A DNA stretch of 64,000 nucleotides, taken from assembly GCA_026936335.1 (NCBI GenBank), contig JAPMXV010000055.1, forward strand, positions 124,001 to 188,000, in the 5' to 3' direction. A program made the position numbers and the translations under genes. The first letter of the stretch is position 1; each line of letters starts with the position of its first letter. Below, piece after piece: positions 1 to 11,285 of this stretch. Source of the DNA: Mantamonas sphyraenae (Eukaryota > CRuMs > Mantamonadidae). A model generated the notes under the pieces. It searched no databases. It worked only from the letters and a program-made list of their open reading frames with translations, and was not told the DNA's origin.

Positions 1-122
1 CCTTGGCCGCGCGGTGAAATGGTGCTCGAGTCGCCCTGGTCGCTTTCCGACGACGAGGACGACTGCGAGTCGAGAGACACAAGACTTCCGAAACTGTTGT
101 TCCGTGTGTACGGGGTTCGCAT
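1..122 (-). CDS. Possible 5' end of a divergent gene, cut by the window edge
   Basis: On the minus strand an ATG at 122 opens a frame that stays open for about 40 codons to the window edge. The peptide starts MRTPYTRNNSFGS and has a Ser/Asp/Glu-rich stretch typical of disordered N-termini. The ATG lies 83 bp from the start of the MCCC2 homologue on the other strand, which matches the head-to-head spacing of many pairs in this window. No domain is visible and the product is unknown. It could equally be chance open sequence. Confidence 0.3.
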   Translation of the reverse strand, partial: MRTPYTRNNSFGSLVSLDSQSSSSSESDQGDSSTISPRGQ

Positions 123-205
123 GCGTGGTTGGCGGAGCCGGGGCGTGGCAGCGTGCGTCGTTTGCGCCACACCTTTTTCCTTTTTCCGACAGCAACACCG
201 ACGAC

Positions 206-2114
206 ATGTTTCGGCGCAGCACACGCACGTGCACGCGTGTGTTTACACACACAGGCACAACGTCAATGGCCGTGCGCCACAACGCACACTTTGCAGCAAA
301 CACCAAAGCGCTGAATGTGATTGACGGCTCGCTCGTCAACGAAGAGTCGGAGGAGTACCAGGTTCGTGAACAGAGAGAGAGAGAGAGAGAGGGAGACAGA
401 GGGAGGGGAGACGGGTTGGGCTGAAGGAGGGGATGCATGTTGATTGCAAACGGGAGGGGCCGGGGTTTGAAGAAGGAGGGTTGGCGAACGAAAAAGGCAA
501 CGGGGCGGGGTGAACTGACACGATGCGGGGCCACACCCACAGCGGAACTACAAAGAGCAAAGCGAACTGGAAGCACACCTGGAAGGAGTGGTGAGGTCTA
601 TCAAAGAAGGGACGGACGCAAGGGTGCGGGAGAGGCACGTGAAACGAGGCAAGATGCTTGTGAGGGACCGCATCAACGCGTTCCTGGACAGCGGGTCGCC
701 GTTCCTGGAGATCGGGCAGTTGGGAGGGTATGAACTGGACAAGGACCACGACGCTGGCGGAGGGATTGTGACGGGCATTGGCAGTGTGCACGGGAAACAG
801 TGCATGATTGTGGCAAACGACGCGACGGTAAAGGGAGGGACGTACCTGATGGCGACGCTGAAGAAGCATCTGCGTGCGCAGGAGATTGCAGCAAACAACA
901 GACTGCCCTGCGTGTACATGGTGGACTCTGGTGGAGGGTTTCTGCCTCGCCAGAGCGAGGGGTTTGCGGACAGGGACCACTTTGGGCAAATCTTTTACAA
1001 CCAGGCGAACCTGAGTGCGGCAGGCATCCCGCAGGTGGCACTGGTCATGGGCTCGTGCACGGCAGGCGGCGCGTATATCCCGGCCATGTCGGACGAGGTG
1101 GTGATTGTGGAGAAGACGGGCACCATCTTTCTGGGAGGCCCGCCGTTGGTAAAGGCGGCAACAGGAGAGGTGGTGACACCGAATGAGTTGGGTGGCGCCG
1201 GGGTGCACACGCGCGAGTCGGGCGTGGCGGACCACTATGCAGAGAGTGATGCACATGCACTGGCGATCGGGCGAAGGATTGTGGCCAATCTGAACCTGGA
1301 GCGCGTGCCGCAGCTGGTTATGGAGCAGCAGGAGGAGGTGGAGGAGCCGTTGTGGAGTGCGGAACAGCTGAAGGGCATTGTACCTGTGGACAGCAAAGTG
1401 CCGTATGACGTGCGCCAGGTGATTGCTCGCGTGGTGGATGGCTCCCGCTTTGACGAGTTTAAGCAGGAGTACGGCAACACGCTGGTGACGGGCTTTGCCA
1501 CCATCGGAGGGTATCGCGTGGGAATCCTGGCCAACAATGGGATCTTGTTCAGCGAAAGTGCGCTGAAAGGGGCGCATCTGATCGAGCTGTGCTCACAGCG
1601 CGGCATCCCGCTGCTGTTCCTGCAGAACATCTCTGGGTTCATGGTGGGCAAGAGCTACGAAGCAGGAGGCATTGCCAAGGACGGTGCCAAGCTCGTGGGG
1701 GCCATTGCCACGTCCAAGGTGCCCAAGGTGACCATGATCATCGGCGGATCGTACGGGGCCGGCAACTACGGGATGTGTGGCCGCGCGTACCGGCCCAACT
1801 TTCTGTGGCTGTGGCCGAATGCACGAACGGCGGTGATGGGTGGTGAACAGGCAGCCAATGTGCTGGCGCAGGTGACACGAGACAAGTATGCAGCGCTGGG
1901 CAAAGAGTGGCCGGCCGAGGACGAGGAGAAGCTCAAGGCAGGCATCATCCACAAGTTTGCCAACGAGTCGAGCGCATACTACTCGTCGGCACGGGGATGG
2001 GACGACGGAGTGATTTCGCCTGTCGACTCGCGGGCGGTGTTGACGCACTCGTTGGCGGTGGCCATGAACGGCTGGCAAAAGGAGCGCACGACGTTCCCGG
2101 TGTTCCGATTTTAA
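206..2114 (+). CDS. MCCC2: Methylcrotonoyl-CoA carboxylase beta chain (mitochondrial)
   Basis: Exons 206-361 and 543-2114; 575 aa. This is the carboxyltransferase subunit of the biotin-dependent carboxylase of leucine breakdown, which carboxylates 3-methylcrotonyl-CoA in mitochondria. The carboxyltransferase domain covers almost the whole protein. Recognisable blocks are [56 protein letters not shown] and [18 protein letters not shown], in the order and spacing of the MCCC2/PCCB family. The DxxGG(A/G)xLPRQ block and the FPVFRF end favour MCCC2 over propionyl-CoA carboxylase. The first exon is Arg/Thr-rich and suits a mitochondrial targeting peptide. The phase-0 intron starts GTTCGT and holds CTGACAC before its 3' AG. 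The biotin-carrying alpha subunit is not in the window. Confidence 0.93.
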
Positions 2115-2218
2115 GCGCGTGTGAAGAGAGGTGACAGTTGGACAGTTGGACTGGACAATGCAAACATGCAAATGAGGTACGAAACACATTGCAACACCTG
2201 AAAGGGGCGGAATACATT

Positions 2219-3958
2219 TCATAGACCCGTGTACTGCGCGGAGAAGCTCATGTTGTTCTTGCGCGCTTCGTTGCGCGCAAGGGACCATGACCAGAGCCAA
2301 AAGAGGATGGGCCAGATGAGCCAAAGGGCGAGGAAGACCATGCCCATGAGGAGGGTGCCTGTGACGTCGCTAATGGCGCCGACGAGGATGGGTGAGGGCA
2401 TGTCGCCAAGGAGGTGGATGGCAAAGATGCTGATGGCCATGGCCATGCTGCGGAGATGGGGAGGCACAGAGCTCAGCAGGGCAGAGTTGATGGGCCCAGT
2501 AGTGCAAAACAGAAGCAGTTGGCACATGCCGATGGAGACAAAGAACAGCCACAGGGGAATGCCGTCAATAAAGGCGAGAAAGGCAAACGGGGTGCCGATA
2601 ACGGCATAGATGGTGGCATGTTTCATGGAAAGAGCCAGACCTGCGGCGCCCTGGGAGCCGCCGGCTCGGTCGAGGAGGATGCCGCCGATTGCAGTGCCGA
2701 GGAGGCCGCAGGTAACGGTGACGAGGCCGATGCCAAGATCTGCGTCGACGAGACTCATGCCCTTGGTTTGCACGAGAAAATCTGGGATCCAGTAGGCAAA
2801 GCCGCCAATGACAAAGGTGTAGGCAGCATAGCCGAGAACAATGACGACGTAGATGCGTTGTCGAACAAGGAGGCCCAGGTTCTCCCAAACGGTGTTTTGC
2901 ATGGCCACGTGGTGAGAGAGGGCCGACGTGTTGAGCTCGTCCTCGTCATGGAGATCGAGCGAGTCGTCGAGGGTGGTGGGGTCGGGCAAGAGTCCGCTTT
3001 GCTGCATCTCGGTGACGGAGTGCTCGCTCAACAGGCGGGCTGTGGTCAGACGCTTCTCGCCCGTGGGTGCACTGCGCGATTTGGGCACAAAGTAGAACAC
3101 AACACACATGGGCAGCATGACCAGACCCTCCATGAAGAAAATGGCTGTCCAGTGCCAGTGTTTGGCAATGAGACCGCCCAGAGCATAGCCACAGGCACCA
3201 CCCACGGGAATCATGGCATAAAAGATGGCCAACCAGGTCTGTGCGACGCACCCACGAAAGGTGTGAGCGATTGAATCCGGGCGAGGGACGGGTGTGGAGA
3301 GCGTTCATGTGGGGGCGGAAGCCTGTCCTCTTACCGTGCGGACACGCGGAGGGGCATTGTCATCAATGCAGGTGGGTGCGAGGCCTGCAAAGGAGGCTTC
3401 ACCAATACCCGTGAGCACACGGGTCATACAGAGGGTCCAGAAGCCTGTGGTGGCGGCAGTAAGGATGGTGGCAATGGCCCACACGGCAAGGCCCAGGCTC
3501 ATGAGACGTGTGGGCCTATGGTCGCGTTCAAAGTGTGCAAACACGGGGCTAAACAGCATGTAGCCTAGGGTGAAGGCACCTGCGGGCGGTGGGGGCGGGG
3601 CATATGTGGCAGAGTGGCGTGGAAACAGGGTCAGGTCGTCTGCGATTTTGAGCTTGGGTTTGCGGGGTGGGGCAAAGGAAAACGCACCTGCAAGCATGCC
3701 CGAGTGCGTGTGGTCCAAGTGCAGGTTCGCCTCGATGTAGTTGAGCACGCCTGCAATGGCGCCGCGGTCGAAATAGTTGAGAAAGTTGACGAGGGTGAAG
3801 CAGAGGAGCAGGCGTTGCGGACTGAACACGCGCTCCATCCGGTTTTCCCGCGCAATGAACAACTGGAAGTCATCCAAGAGGGTGGAGTCCCACGGGTCAA
3901 GCTGGGCAGCCAGCGTCTCGGTCTGCTCCGGGTCGCGTTTGGAGCGTCGCGACGACAT
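2219..3958 (-). CDS. Spinster-like major facilitator transporter
   Basis: Exons 3958-3688, 3579-3335 and 3238-2219; 511 aa. This is an MFS membrane carrier. The first helix has LLNYFDRG-like sequence (FLNYFDRGAIAGVL), followed by SGMLAG and a tail-to-helix block GYMLFSPVF. After the second intron, FYAMIPVGGACGYALGG matches the spinster (SPNS) pattern. About 12 hydrophobic segments can be counted, with an acidic cytoplasmic loop (DDSLDLHDEDEL) in the middle. Spinster proteins move sphingolipid or lysolipid species, or sugar-like solutes, across late endosome/lysosome or plasma membranes; the substrate here is unknown. Intron 1 contains CTGAC; intron 2 is about 96 bp and lacks it. Convergent with MCCC2, 104 bp between stops. 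Confidence 0.82.
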
Positions 3959-4153
3959 GCAGCGTAGTGAGGGAGAGCGAGTGTGTTGGCGAACCGGGCG
4001 CGACACGGGCCAACCGCTGCAAACCGGAGGGAGTGAGTGTTGTGACTTTGTGCAGGTGAGAAAGCGCAACAGCAGCCGGCACAGCCACACAAGCACACAC
4101 AGGGGCACAACACACGACATAGGCAGGGGGTCACACACAAAACCCAACACAGA

Positions 4154-4158
4154 ATGTC

Positions 4159-4198
<40 letters not shown>

Positions 4199-6341
4199 GG
4201 AGGTGCAGGAGGAGGGCCAGGGACTGCCAGCAAAAGGGACGGGTCGGATAACAAGCTGGTGCAGTCGTTTCAAGCGGAGCTTGCGTCGCTGGGGGCTGTG
4301 CAGAGGCGGTTTGGGGCGATTGAGGCAAAGAGCAAAGAGGACGTGGCTGCGCTGACAGCAGCCAAGTTGAAACCAGAGCCGTTCAACCACTTTGTGAGCA
4401 TTGCCAAGCAGACGCGTGTGGACGAGCAGTGGTTTGTGTCGTTTGAGAAGCAGGTGCGCGTGTGGATGAAGCTGTGGCAGGCAAAAAAGTGCCCACGTCG
4501 ACGTATTGGCGCGGGCGCTGGACGGCAGGCGGCACGGTGGCACGGGCAGCAGCGGTGGCGGAGGAGAAGCGTCCACAGGCATGGGAATGGACGTGGACGG
4601 GCACTACGAAGGAGAAGACTACAACGCATCGTCGTCGTCGTCGTCGTCGTCGTCGAGTGACACCGACCTGGAGTCGGTGCGGGAGCAGCACGCGGCACTG
4701 AGCGAGGACATTGGACGGCGGGAGACCGTTCTTATGGAAGGCACGGAGCGCATCCTGCGGGAACATGCACGGTTGCTTCGACGACGCACGGAAAAGATGC
4801 AGGGAGTGGTGAAGCAGTGGCTGTCGTTCTTTGAGAGCCAGGCGGGCAGCAGTGAGGCACACGTGCGTCTGGACAAGACCCTGGACCTGCTTGTGGAGAC
4901 ACAAATCATGCAAAGGATCGACCCAGACACGGGAAGGCTCAAGGCGTGTCCGTACGAACACGTGGTGGAACCGTGGGTACAAGAGTACGGGGTGCAACGT
5001 GTTGTGGCCGCTCTCTCGTCCCTGGTGATCAGTGGTACGCTCAGCTACCCATTCAAACGCTTCTTTATGACGGCGCCGTCCACTCTGATGGCCAACCTGC
5101 GTGGCATGGAGGCGTTGCCGGACAACACGCCGTTTGACAACCTGCCCAACGTGCGCTTCGACTGCCACCGGCTTCAATTTGCCCAGGCGACGTACGATGG
5201 CAAGGAGCTGTTTCCCATGACCTTTGATGGCAATTACGTCACGTTTCCATCGCCCGAGGAGGACTACAACCGCATGGACATCCTCGTGGACTGGTATCAG
5301 GAGGAACGGCGACTGAGTGCGCGTCGGCAAGACCAGACACAATCGCCGTTGGAGCTGTGGCGCAAACCAGAGGTGCACAGCAGTATGTTTATGGAGCTGG
5401 TGTCGTCCAAGGCGGACATCACGGTGGCTCGCATGAGGGAACACCTGTACACGCGGTCAAACGTCCGCGAGTGCACCCAGTTCAAGCCCAGCCTGGCCAA
5501 GACTATTTATGACTACTTTGGTGCCAAGCGGGTGTTGGATATCAGCGCCGGATGGGGTGACCGGTTGGCTGGGGCCATTGCTTCGGACAGTGTGGAGCGG
5601 TACGTGGCCACCGATCCCAACGTGGACCTGAAACCAGGCCACGACGCCATTGTGGCCGACCACGTGCCTGCACACAAGCGCTCGCGCTACTCGATCATCT
5701 ACGAACCCTTTCAGACGGCGCAGCTGCCGGTGGGCGAGACGTTTGATCTGGTGTTCACCAGCCCGCCCTTCTTTGACTTTGAAATCTACACGCATCGCCA
5801 GGGCCAGAGTGTGGGCGACTATCCCGAGCTCAACCAGTGGATTGTCGAGTTTCTGTGCTTCAGCCTCTACAAGTGCTGGGACGTGCTGGACGACGACGGC
5901 TACGTGGCCATCCACATCACAGACGTGTTTCGCACCCGCGTCTGTGAACCCATGCTCTTGTTTGGCCAGACGCGCCTGCCTGGCTTCCGCTACGCAGGTG
6001 TCATTGCCTCGCTGGCGCGCGCCAACAAACTGCGCCCCATTTGGGTGTGGCAAAAGGTGGGACGCCACAGCGGCGCCAAGCTGCCCGAGGATCACGAGCA
6101 GCGTGTCGCTGCAGCGGCCGCAGCCATGACCCAGTTCTTTCCGGCCATCGAGTTTTTCTTGCGCCGCAGCTTCCCAACCTGGGCCCAGCGGCTGGAGGCG
6201 TGCAAAGCGGACAGCAACAACGACGATGACAGCAGCAGTGGCGGCGGAAGGAAACGAAAGCAGCTGGACGAGGACGACGGGGTGAGCGAACGGGCGGGTG
6301 ACGAGCAAGAGGGCAGCAAGCGGCAACGTGTGGATGAATGA
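4154..6341 (+). CDS. SAM-dependent methyltransferase with a TSPPFF motif (nucleic-acid type)
   Basis: About 728 aa if read through one frameshift. The N-terminus is a (Ser)n tract encoded by AGC repeats, then a helical region, then a second Ser tract. The C-terminal half is a class I methyltransferase: motif I DISAGWGDRL, motif II YVATDPN, and motif IV DLVFTSPPFFDFEIY, then DDDGYVAIHITD. The SPPF signature resembles the (D/N/S)PP(Y/F/W) motif of amino-methyltransferases acting on DNA or RNA bases. The AGWGDRL...DPN...SPPFFD arrangement reminds me of methyltransferases of phages and large DNA viruses (from memory, not searched). A Lys/Arg-rich tail suggests nuclear localisation. The frame changes between about 4480 and 4510. 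Dropping one A from the A6 run at 4483-4488 restores a continuous frame; no acceptable intron does. Confidence 0.72.
4160..4198 (+). repeat. (AGC)n tract coding for poly-Ser
   Basis: Trinucleotide run at the N-terminus of the methyltransferase gene. A second Ser run from (TCG)n is at about 4628-4660. Poly-Ser tracts also start or interrupt POLR3B, XPB, CSTF1 and B9D1. Confidence 0.95.
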
Positions 6342-6365
6342 ACAAACGGCGTGGCTCTCATTCCA

Positions 6366-8402
6366 TCATTCCACTCGGATCTTGGAAAGGCGCATGGAAA
6401 TCTGGGTAAAGGTGGGCCGGGCCTTGGGATCTGCGTTGAAACAGTCGCGAATGATCTGAGCCAGGGGTTCTGGCGTGGATTCGGGGATGGTCTCACTGAT
6501 GCCCATGTGGGCAACGTTGTAGATGACCGACAGCGGGGAGATGCCTTCAAAGGGAGGCTTGAGTGTGACCAGTTCCCACAGCACCATGCCGAAGCTGTAC
6601 ACGTCGGCCTTTTCAGAGTACTTTTCTTCACGCAACACCTCGGGTGCCATCCATTGGGAGGTGCCCACACGTGTCATGGTCTGCGTGAGGCCCTTGACCC
6701 GTGAAATGCCAAAGTCGGCCACCTTTGTGGTCCACTTCTGGTTGAGCAGCAGATTCTGTGACTTGAGGTCGCGGTGGATGATGATGGGGCTGCGTAGGTG
6801 CAGATACTCCATGCCTGCGGCTGTGTCCCGTGCAATCTGCAGCGTCAGCTTCCACGGCATGGCCCTGACGTTGACATCCATTGTGCGCAGGGCCTCGATG
6901 CGTGCCTCGTTGGCATCCTTGACCGACCCAGAAGCGTCGGCGTCCTCGTCTGTGGATTTTGTGTGCGCTGGCGGAGAGGACAGTGAGGGGGAGGAGGACG
7001 ATTGGGAGGCCGTGGCCGCGGCTTCTTTGGCCCGCAGCTCCTCTGTCTTTTCCTCAAAGTAGCGAAGGATGTTAAAGAGGCAACCACGGTCCATAAACTC
7101 TGTAATGACGCAGTAGTTGCCGTGGTCGATGCAGACACCGAGAAAGGAGAGGACGTTGGGGTGCTCCAGCTCCTGCATCATTGTAGCTTCCTTGAGCAGC
7201 TCCACGACGAGGTCCTCGTCGTAGGCAAAGGAATCGGTGGAGCTGGAGGCACTGACCTGGTGCTGGGCAATGGGCTTGAAGCGTTTGACGGCGACTGGGC
7301 GTCCGCTTGGCCTGTGGACGGCTTTAAACACCTCGCCGTGCTGGCCGACGCCAATGAGCTGGGAGGTCTGCAGGTCGGCCCAGGGCACAATGGGGATGTT
7401 TTCGCTGCTGAGTTCCTTGACCAGAGCCTGGATGCGCTCGTCGCTGAGATAGGCGGTGGCGGTGACCTCGTGGGAGTTTGCCAGGAGGCCCATGCTTTTG
7501 CGCAGCTCCTCCGAGTCTGCGTTGAGGGTGTAGTACAGCAGCGGGGCGTACAGGAGGTAGTAGAAGGAGAAAGAGATAATAAAGGTGCAGGAGGCGGCCT
7601 CGGTAAACACACCCGGGTCGCTCTGGACGAGGGCATCGGTCATGCCAAACAGCAGGTGGGCGACACATTGGTACAGCGACCAGGGGATGGCGGCGCGGCG
7701 GGGTTTGTGCCTGGCAATGGGCTCGGGCATGATGGGCATGAGGAGGACAAGGAAGAAGCAGACGGCAAGGATGAGCTCAGTAAAGACGCCACCGGAGTTG
7801 TAGTCGCCGGCAAGGTAGGCAACGATCCATGCAAAGGAGAGGAGCACACACAGGGCCGTGGCGCGGCGTGTGGTGCGGCGCACATGCTCTTGTTGAATGC
7901 CCTGTGGCATGGCAAAAAAGGGGGCAGGGTCCACGCGAGGAGGCAGGTGCGGGGTGCGCATTTCGGCGGTTGGGTGTCAGCGCGTGAACGAACTGAGGAA
8001 AGTGGAAAGACGCAAGAGAGAGGAGGGAGGGATGAGGGAAGGGGCTTCAACGGTTGCATGCAGCCGTCACACACTCACCTTTTCCATCATAAAGAGGACG
8101 GCAGCGACCTGGACAAACCACTGGAGAGCGACGTAGACGATGTGGAGGATGGTGAGAATGAAGCTCCATGCCGGGGTCTGGCTGTGCGGAAGCAGAGAAA
8201 CGAGGATGGAGAAGAAAAAGGTGAAGCAGGCAAAGACGATAAAGTTGAAGTAGATGGCCACGTGTCTGGAGCGGCTGTTGTTGAGGTGCCACATCCAAAA
8301 CACCACCGACACAAACGCCAGGACATTGGTGAGGACCACAAACAAGCTCGCGCCTATCCCCGGGGGAGTGTACGAATACACAGTGTGACAGGTGGTGCCC
8401 AT
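6366..8402 (-). CDS. Seven-transmembrane receptor fused to a tyrosine-kinase-like (TKL) kinase
   Basis: Exons 8402-8079 and 7901-6366; 619 aa. The first about 240 residues contain seven hydrophobic segments, three in exon 1 and four in exon 2, after a short extracellular-type N-terminus. A linker (about 240-290) leads to a complete kinase domain: glycine loop GVGQHGEVFKA, VAVKRF lysine, HRDLKSQN catalytic loop, VADFGISR, and WMAPEVL. HRDLKSQN and GTSQWMAPE are typical of the TKL/RAF-MLK group of Ser/Thr kinases. A Ser/Pro-rich insert lies between the N- and C-lobes (residues about 400-440). All catalytic residues are present, so it is probably active. The architecture suggests a membrane sensor that signals by its own kinase. 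The intron carries CTGACACCC, about 75 nt from the acceptor. Confidence 0.85.
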
Positions 8403-8586
8403 GGCCGGTGGAGATGTGTGTGTGTGTGTGTTTGGCGGGGAGGGGGGTGGTTGGGTGGTTGGGGCGACGGATGCTCTGGGCGCGCCAGCGTTTCGCACAG
8501 AGCACAGAGACAGGATTTGGTTGTGTGTGTGTGCTGTTGTGTGCGTGCGTGACACTGTGTGAGTGAGTGTGAGTGAGTGAGAGAGC

Positions 8587-9508
8587 ATGCAAGCAAAGGT
8601 GACGACGAAACAACGTGGCGACGGCGTGTGGGAGTTTCATTCGAAACGAGAACACGCGCTGATGCGTGGATTCGATTGGCTGTGCATCATGTTGCTCGTC
8701 GTAGACATGTTGTCTTCATTCCGTCTGCTGGGTAGTGTGGGCGGCCCCGTGTTGCCGCTGTTGGCGGTGGGGGTGCGCCTTGCACGCGGCTTGCTCTGTG
8801 TACACACAGAATCCATGCTTGTGATTGCCGACCACGGCGTGCAAGTCACCAAACAGTGGCCGTTGGGCCAATCCTCCGTATTTATTGACAAGTCAAGCAT
8901 CCACGAGGTGTTTCTGAACGAGGGCGTCACGTTTATGACCATCCGCGTGTATCTGGCCATCCGTGTGCGTGAGAAGACGACCCTAATCCTACCGTTTGAG
9001 GTAAGTGAGAGCAGGAGGCCGGTCTGGCGCGGGCGAAGGGCGGGGAGGGCAGAGGCAGCTGACACGCGAGTGGGGGCCATTTCCGTTGGATGATGAATGT
9101 GTGCAGCACACGGAACCGCGGCTGCAGCAACTGCTGGGCGTGTACCGGAAGGCTCGTGCGCTGTTGTATAACGAGGGAGTGGAAAGCGTGGACGGTACGG
9201 AGAGTAGCATGGGGGCAAAGCCTGCAGTGGAGGCAGTGGACAAGAAGGCGGCAGGCACACTGCTGGCGAGTGTATCGCCGTCCAAGAGCAGACAACGAGG
9301 CCTGTTGGAACACGCCCATTCGGTCGACGTGCACATGGCCCAACGGGGCAAGGGGAAGCCCAAGGTGACGTTTGGTCGCTCTTCCGAACGGTTCAAGAAG
9401 CACACGCGCTCCTCCTCGGACGTTGGCTCGTCATCCAACCCATACCGCAACATGGGCAGCACATCCATGTTTCTCGAACGCATGCACCTGGATCCCAACG
9501 ACAAATGA
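8587..9508 (+). CDS. PIGH: GPI-GlcNAc transferase subunit H (PIG-H)
   Basis: Exons 8587-9000 and 9107-9508; 271 aa. PIG-H is a subunit of the ER-membrane complex that adds GlcNAc to phosphatidylinositol, the first step of GPI-anchor synthesis. A hydrophobic hairpin lies at residues about 30-65. It is followed by the PIG-H domain, with TESMLVIADHGVQVTK, FIDKSSIHEVFLNEG, then PFE and, after the intron, PRLQQLLGVYRKAR. That matches the family pattern of ESLLV..LGIQ, FI....I.DIVINE and PRL..L..IYR. The last about 100 residues are Ser/Lys-rich and not conserved. The phase-0 intron has GTAAGT and CTGACAC. Divergent from the 7TM kinase (184 bp). Confidence 0.85.
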
Positions 9509-9517
9509 AGACGGGTT

Positions 9518-10486
9518 TTATGTGTCTGCGTGTGTGACCAGGAACATCTTGCGCGACTGGGCAATCCCCTGCAGCCACTGGATTTCTGCAACCAGCTGCT
9601 GCTTGTTGAAAGCCCGTTCTGTCCTGCTGAGCGCAGCAATCTCCTCTGCACTGAGCAGCCGCTCCAACAGCTTGTCCAAGGCTTGGTCGAGTTGCTGCAG
9701 CAGAGCTGCCTGCTGTTGAGGCTGCGGCTGTTGTTGCTCGCGTGTCTGCTTCCTCTGCTTGCCACCTTGCTGTTCGGTGTCCGCCTTGCCGCGTGTGCTC
9801 TTCCTTTTGGCTGTGTCGGCCACACCAAAATCCAGATGGCGCTGGGGCACTGCCCCTGGCCCCTGTGTCTCGCGGTCGGCCATGCGTGGGCTCTTGTTCA
9901 GCTGTGCAACCATATATACACCCGAGCTGCTGGATGCCAGGTCCACGTCGTGAGCATCAGACTCGTCTGTGTCTGCCGAGTCGTCTGCCTTTGCGCTGCG
10001 CGCGCTTCCAGCCCCGCCTGCCATGGGCGAGTGCAGGTGATATGCATCGTCGATGCCCGTGTGCCATCCCTTGTCGACGTTGTCTGTATGTCTGTTCCCG
10101 CCTTCTTGCTCATCGTTTGCCTCTGTGGTGGCCGCCTCGGCCACCTGCTGAGCGGCTTGCTGAAGAAGCGCGTCAAATTCAGCGTCAAAGTCGTCGTCCT
10201 GCGTGCTTTGTACATGAAAATGGGGCTCTTCCTCCACCCTCGTCTCCTCTTTCTCCCGTGTCTGCGGCTGTGGTGGTTGGGACGTGTCGTTGGAGGAAGA
10301 GGAGCTGGAGGAGGATGCTGCCGCCGTCAATTGGACAAGGACGGCTTCAGGCAGCTGCACCGAACCCAAATACTGCTCCGAGACGTCCGAGAGCCAGCGT
10401 TGGTGCTGACGAGGAGCGTCGTCGCCTTCCAACTGACTCATGAGAGCCTGGTACTCTTCCAGTACCTGTGCTTGGAAGAGCTCCAT
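9518..10486 (-). CDS. Hypothetical Gln/Ser/Asp-rich protein with helical ends
   Basis: Single exon, 322 aa, not recognised. The N-terminus (MELFQAQVLEEYQALMSQLE) is amphipathic. The middle is low-complexity: poly-Ser, acidic (DDDFDAEFDALLQQAAQQ), then Gln-rich. The last about 70 residues form a predicted helix with LDQALDKLLERLLSAEE and TERAFNKQQLVAEIQWLQ. I chose the ATG at 10486 because upstream sequence belongs to the divergent gene. Only 9 bp separate its stop from the PIG-H stop, and 39 bp separate its ATG from the next ATG on the plus strand. A nuclear or scaffold role is possible but nothing shows it. Confidence 0.55.
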   Translation of the reverse strand: MELFQAQVLEEYQALMSQLEGDDAPRQHQRWLSDVSEQYLGSVQLPEAVLVQLTAAASSSSSSSSNDTSQPPQPQTREKEETRVEEEPHFHVQSTQDDDFDAEFDALLQQAAQQVAEAATTEANDEQEGGNRHTDNVDKGWHTGIDDAYHLHSPMAGGAGSARSAKADDSADTDESDAHDVDLASSSSGVYMVAQLNKSPRMADRETQGPGAVPQRHLDFGVADTAKRKSTRGKADTEQQGGKQRKQTREQQQPQPQQQAALLQQLDQALDKLLERLLSAEEIAALSRTERAFNKQQLVAEIQWLQGIAQSRKMFLVTHADT

Positions 10487-10525
10487 GGGGATGAGGACGT
10501 CGGTTCGTTTTTGTGGCGCTGGCGC

Positions 10526-11134
10526 ATGCAAACCATGGCCAATCCCGTTTGCTTCACCGGCGTCGAGGAGTCCCTTCGCAGTGTCAGCGCCCTGGCCCTG
10601 TTCTTTGGTTCCATCATCCACGCGGCCATTGTGAGCGCCGTCCTCCCAACCAGCTGTGCGTTGGCACACAGACCGGATGGTAGGGGCACGCAGTACGGAC
10701 CCTGCTCCTCGTTTATTGCTCGTTACTACGCACAAACCCTGCTCGTCCAGGTGGCCATGCTCGTGTGTGCCTTTACGGTGCACATGTGGCCCGACAAAGT
10801 GTTTCGTCGTCTGGGCCTCAAGCCCTTCTGGCTGCGCGAGGAGCGACGTGCACGCACCACCGCTGCCCTGCGCAGATTCATGTTCCTGCTCGACTACGTC
10901 ACCGTCGTGTTTATGGCGTTCTATTTTGGCGCAGAGGCCGAGACGAACATCGCCAAACCGGGCGCCAGCGTTTTCGATCCCATGTGGAACATTGTGTGGG
11001 TACTGTACAGCATCTTTATGCTCTACTTTATCTACAAGGTCATTTCTCGCTTTGTGGGCGAATTTGACCCGGCGGAGCACCCCGGGCTGGGGAGCAACTA
11101 CGCACGCTTTGTGGACGACGACGACGCCATCTGA
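10526..11134 (+). CDS. Hypothetical multi-pass membrane protein
   Basis: Single exon, 202 aa, not recognised. Four hydrophobic segments are visible at residues about 14-35, 65-85, 118-135 and 160-180. An Arg-rich loop (LREERRARTTAALRR) lies between segments 2 and 3. The tail is acidic (DPAEHPGLG...DDDDAI). A second Met four codons in could also be the start. It shares a 39-bp start-to-start interval with the minus-strand gene, so the two 5' UTRs must overlap or be nearly absent. The frame is real coding sequence by its hydrophobic periodicity and its lack of stops, but no family can be named. Confidence 0.6.
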   Translation: MQTMANPVCFTGVEESLRSVSALALFFGSIIHAAIVSAVLPTSCALAHRPDGRGTQYGPCSSFIARYYAQTLLVQVAMLVCAFTVHMWPDKVFRRLGLKPFWLREERRARTTAALRRFMFLLDYVTVVFMAFYFGAEAETNIAKPGASVFDPMWNIVWVLYSIFMLYFIYKVISRFVGEFDPAEHPGLGSNYARFVDDDDAI

Positions 11135-11285
11135 TTGGACGCCTGAGCTCCGTCACTGCGTGTCTGCCTCCAACCCGGTACAGGGGGGGGGGAGGAGGGA
11201 GAGAGGGAATTGTGTGTCATTGGGTGCATGTGAGGGGAATGAAAGATCGAAGCAGCACCAACTCCGCCAAGAATTTTGTCCATCC

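Noticed and set aside
336-1577. 413-aa open frame antisense to MCCC2
   Set aside because: Arg/His/Val-rich shadow of a GC-rich coding strand; MCCC2 is unambiguous there.
4454-4578. GT-AG intron to fix the methyltransferase frame
   Set aside because: The length does not give the required phase and there is no CTGAC; removing one A from A6 fits better.
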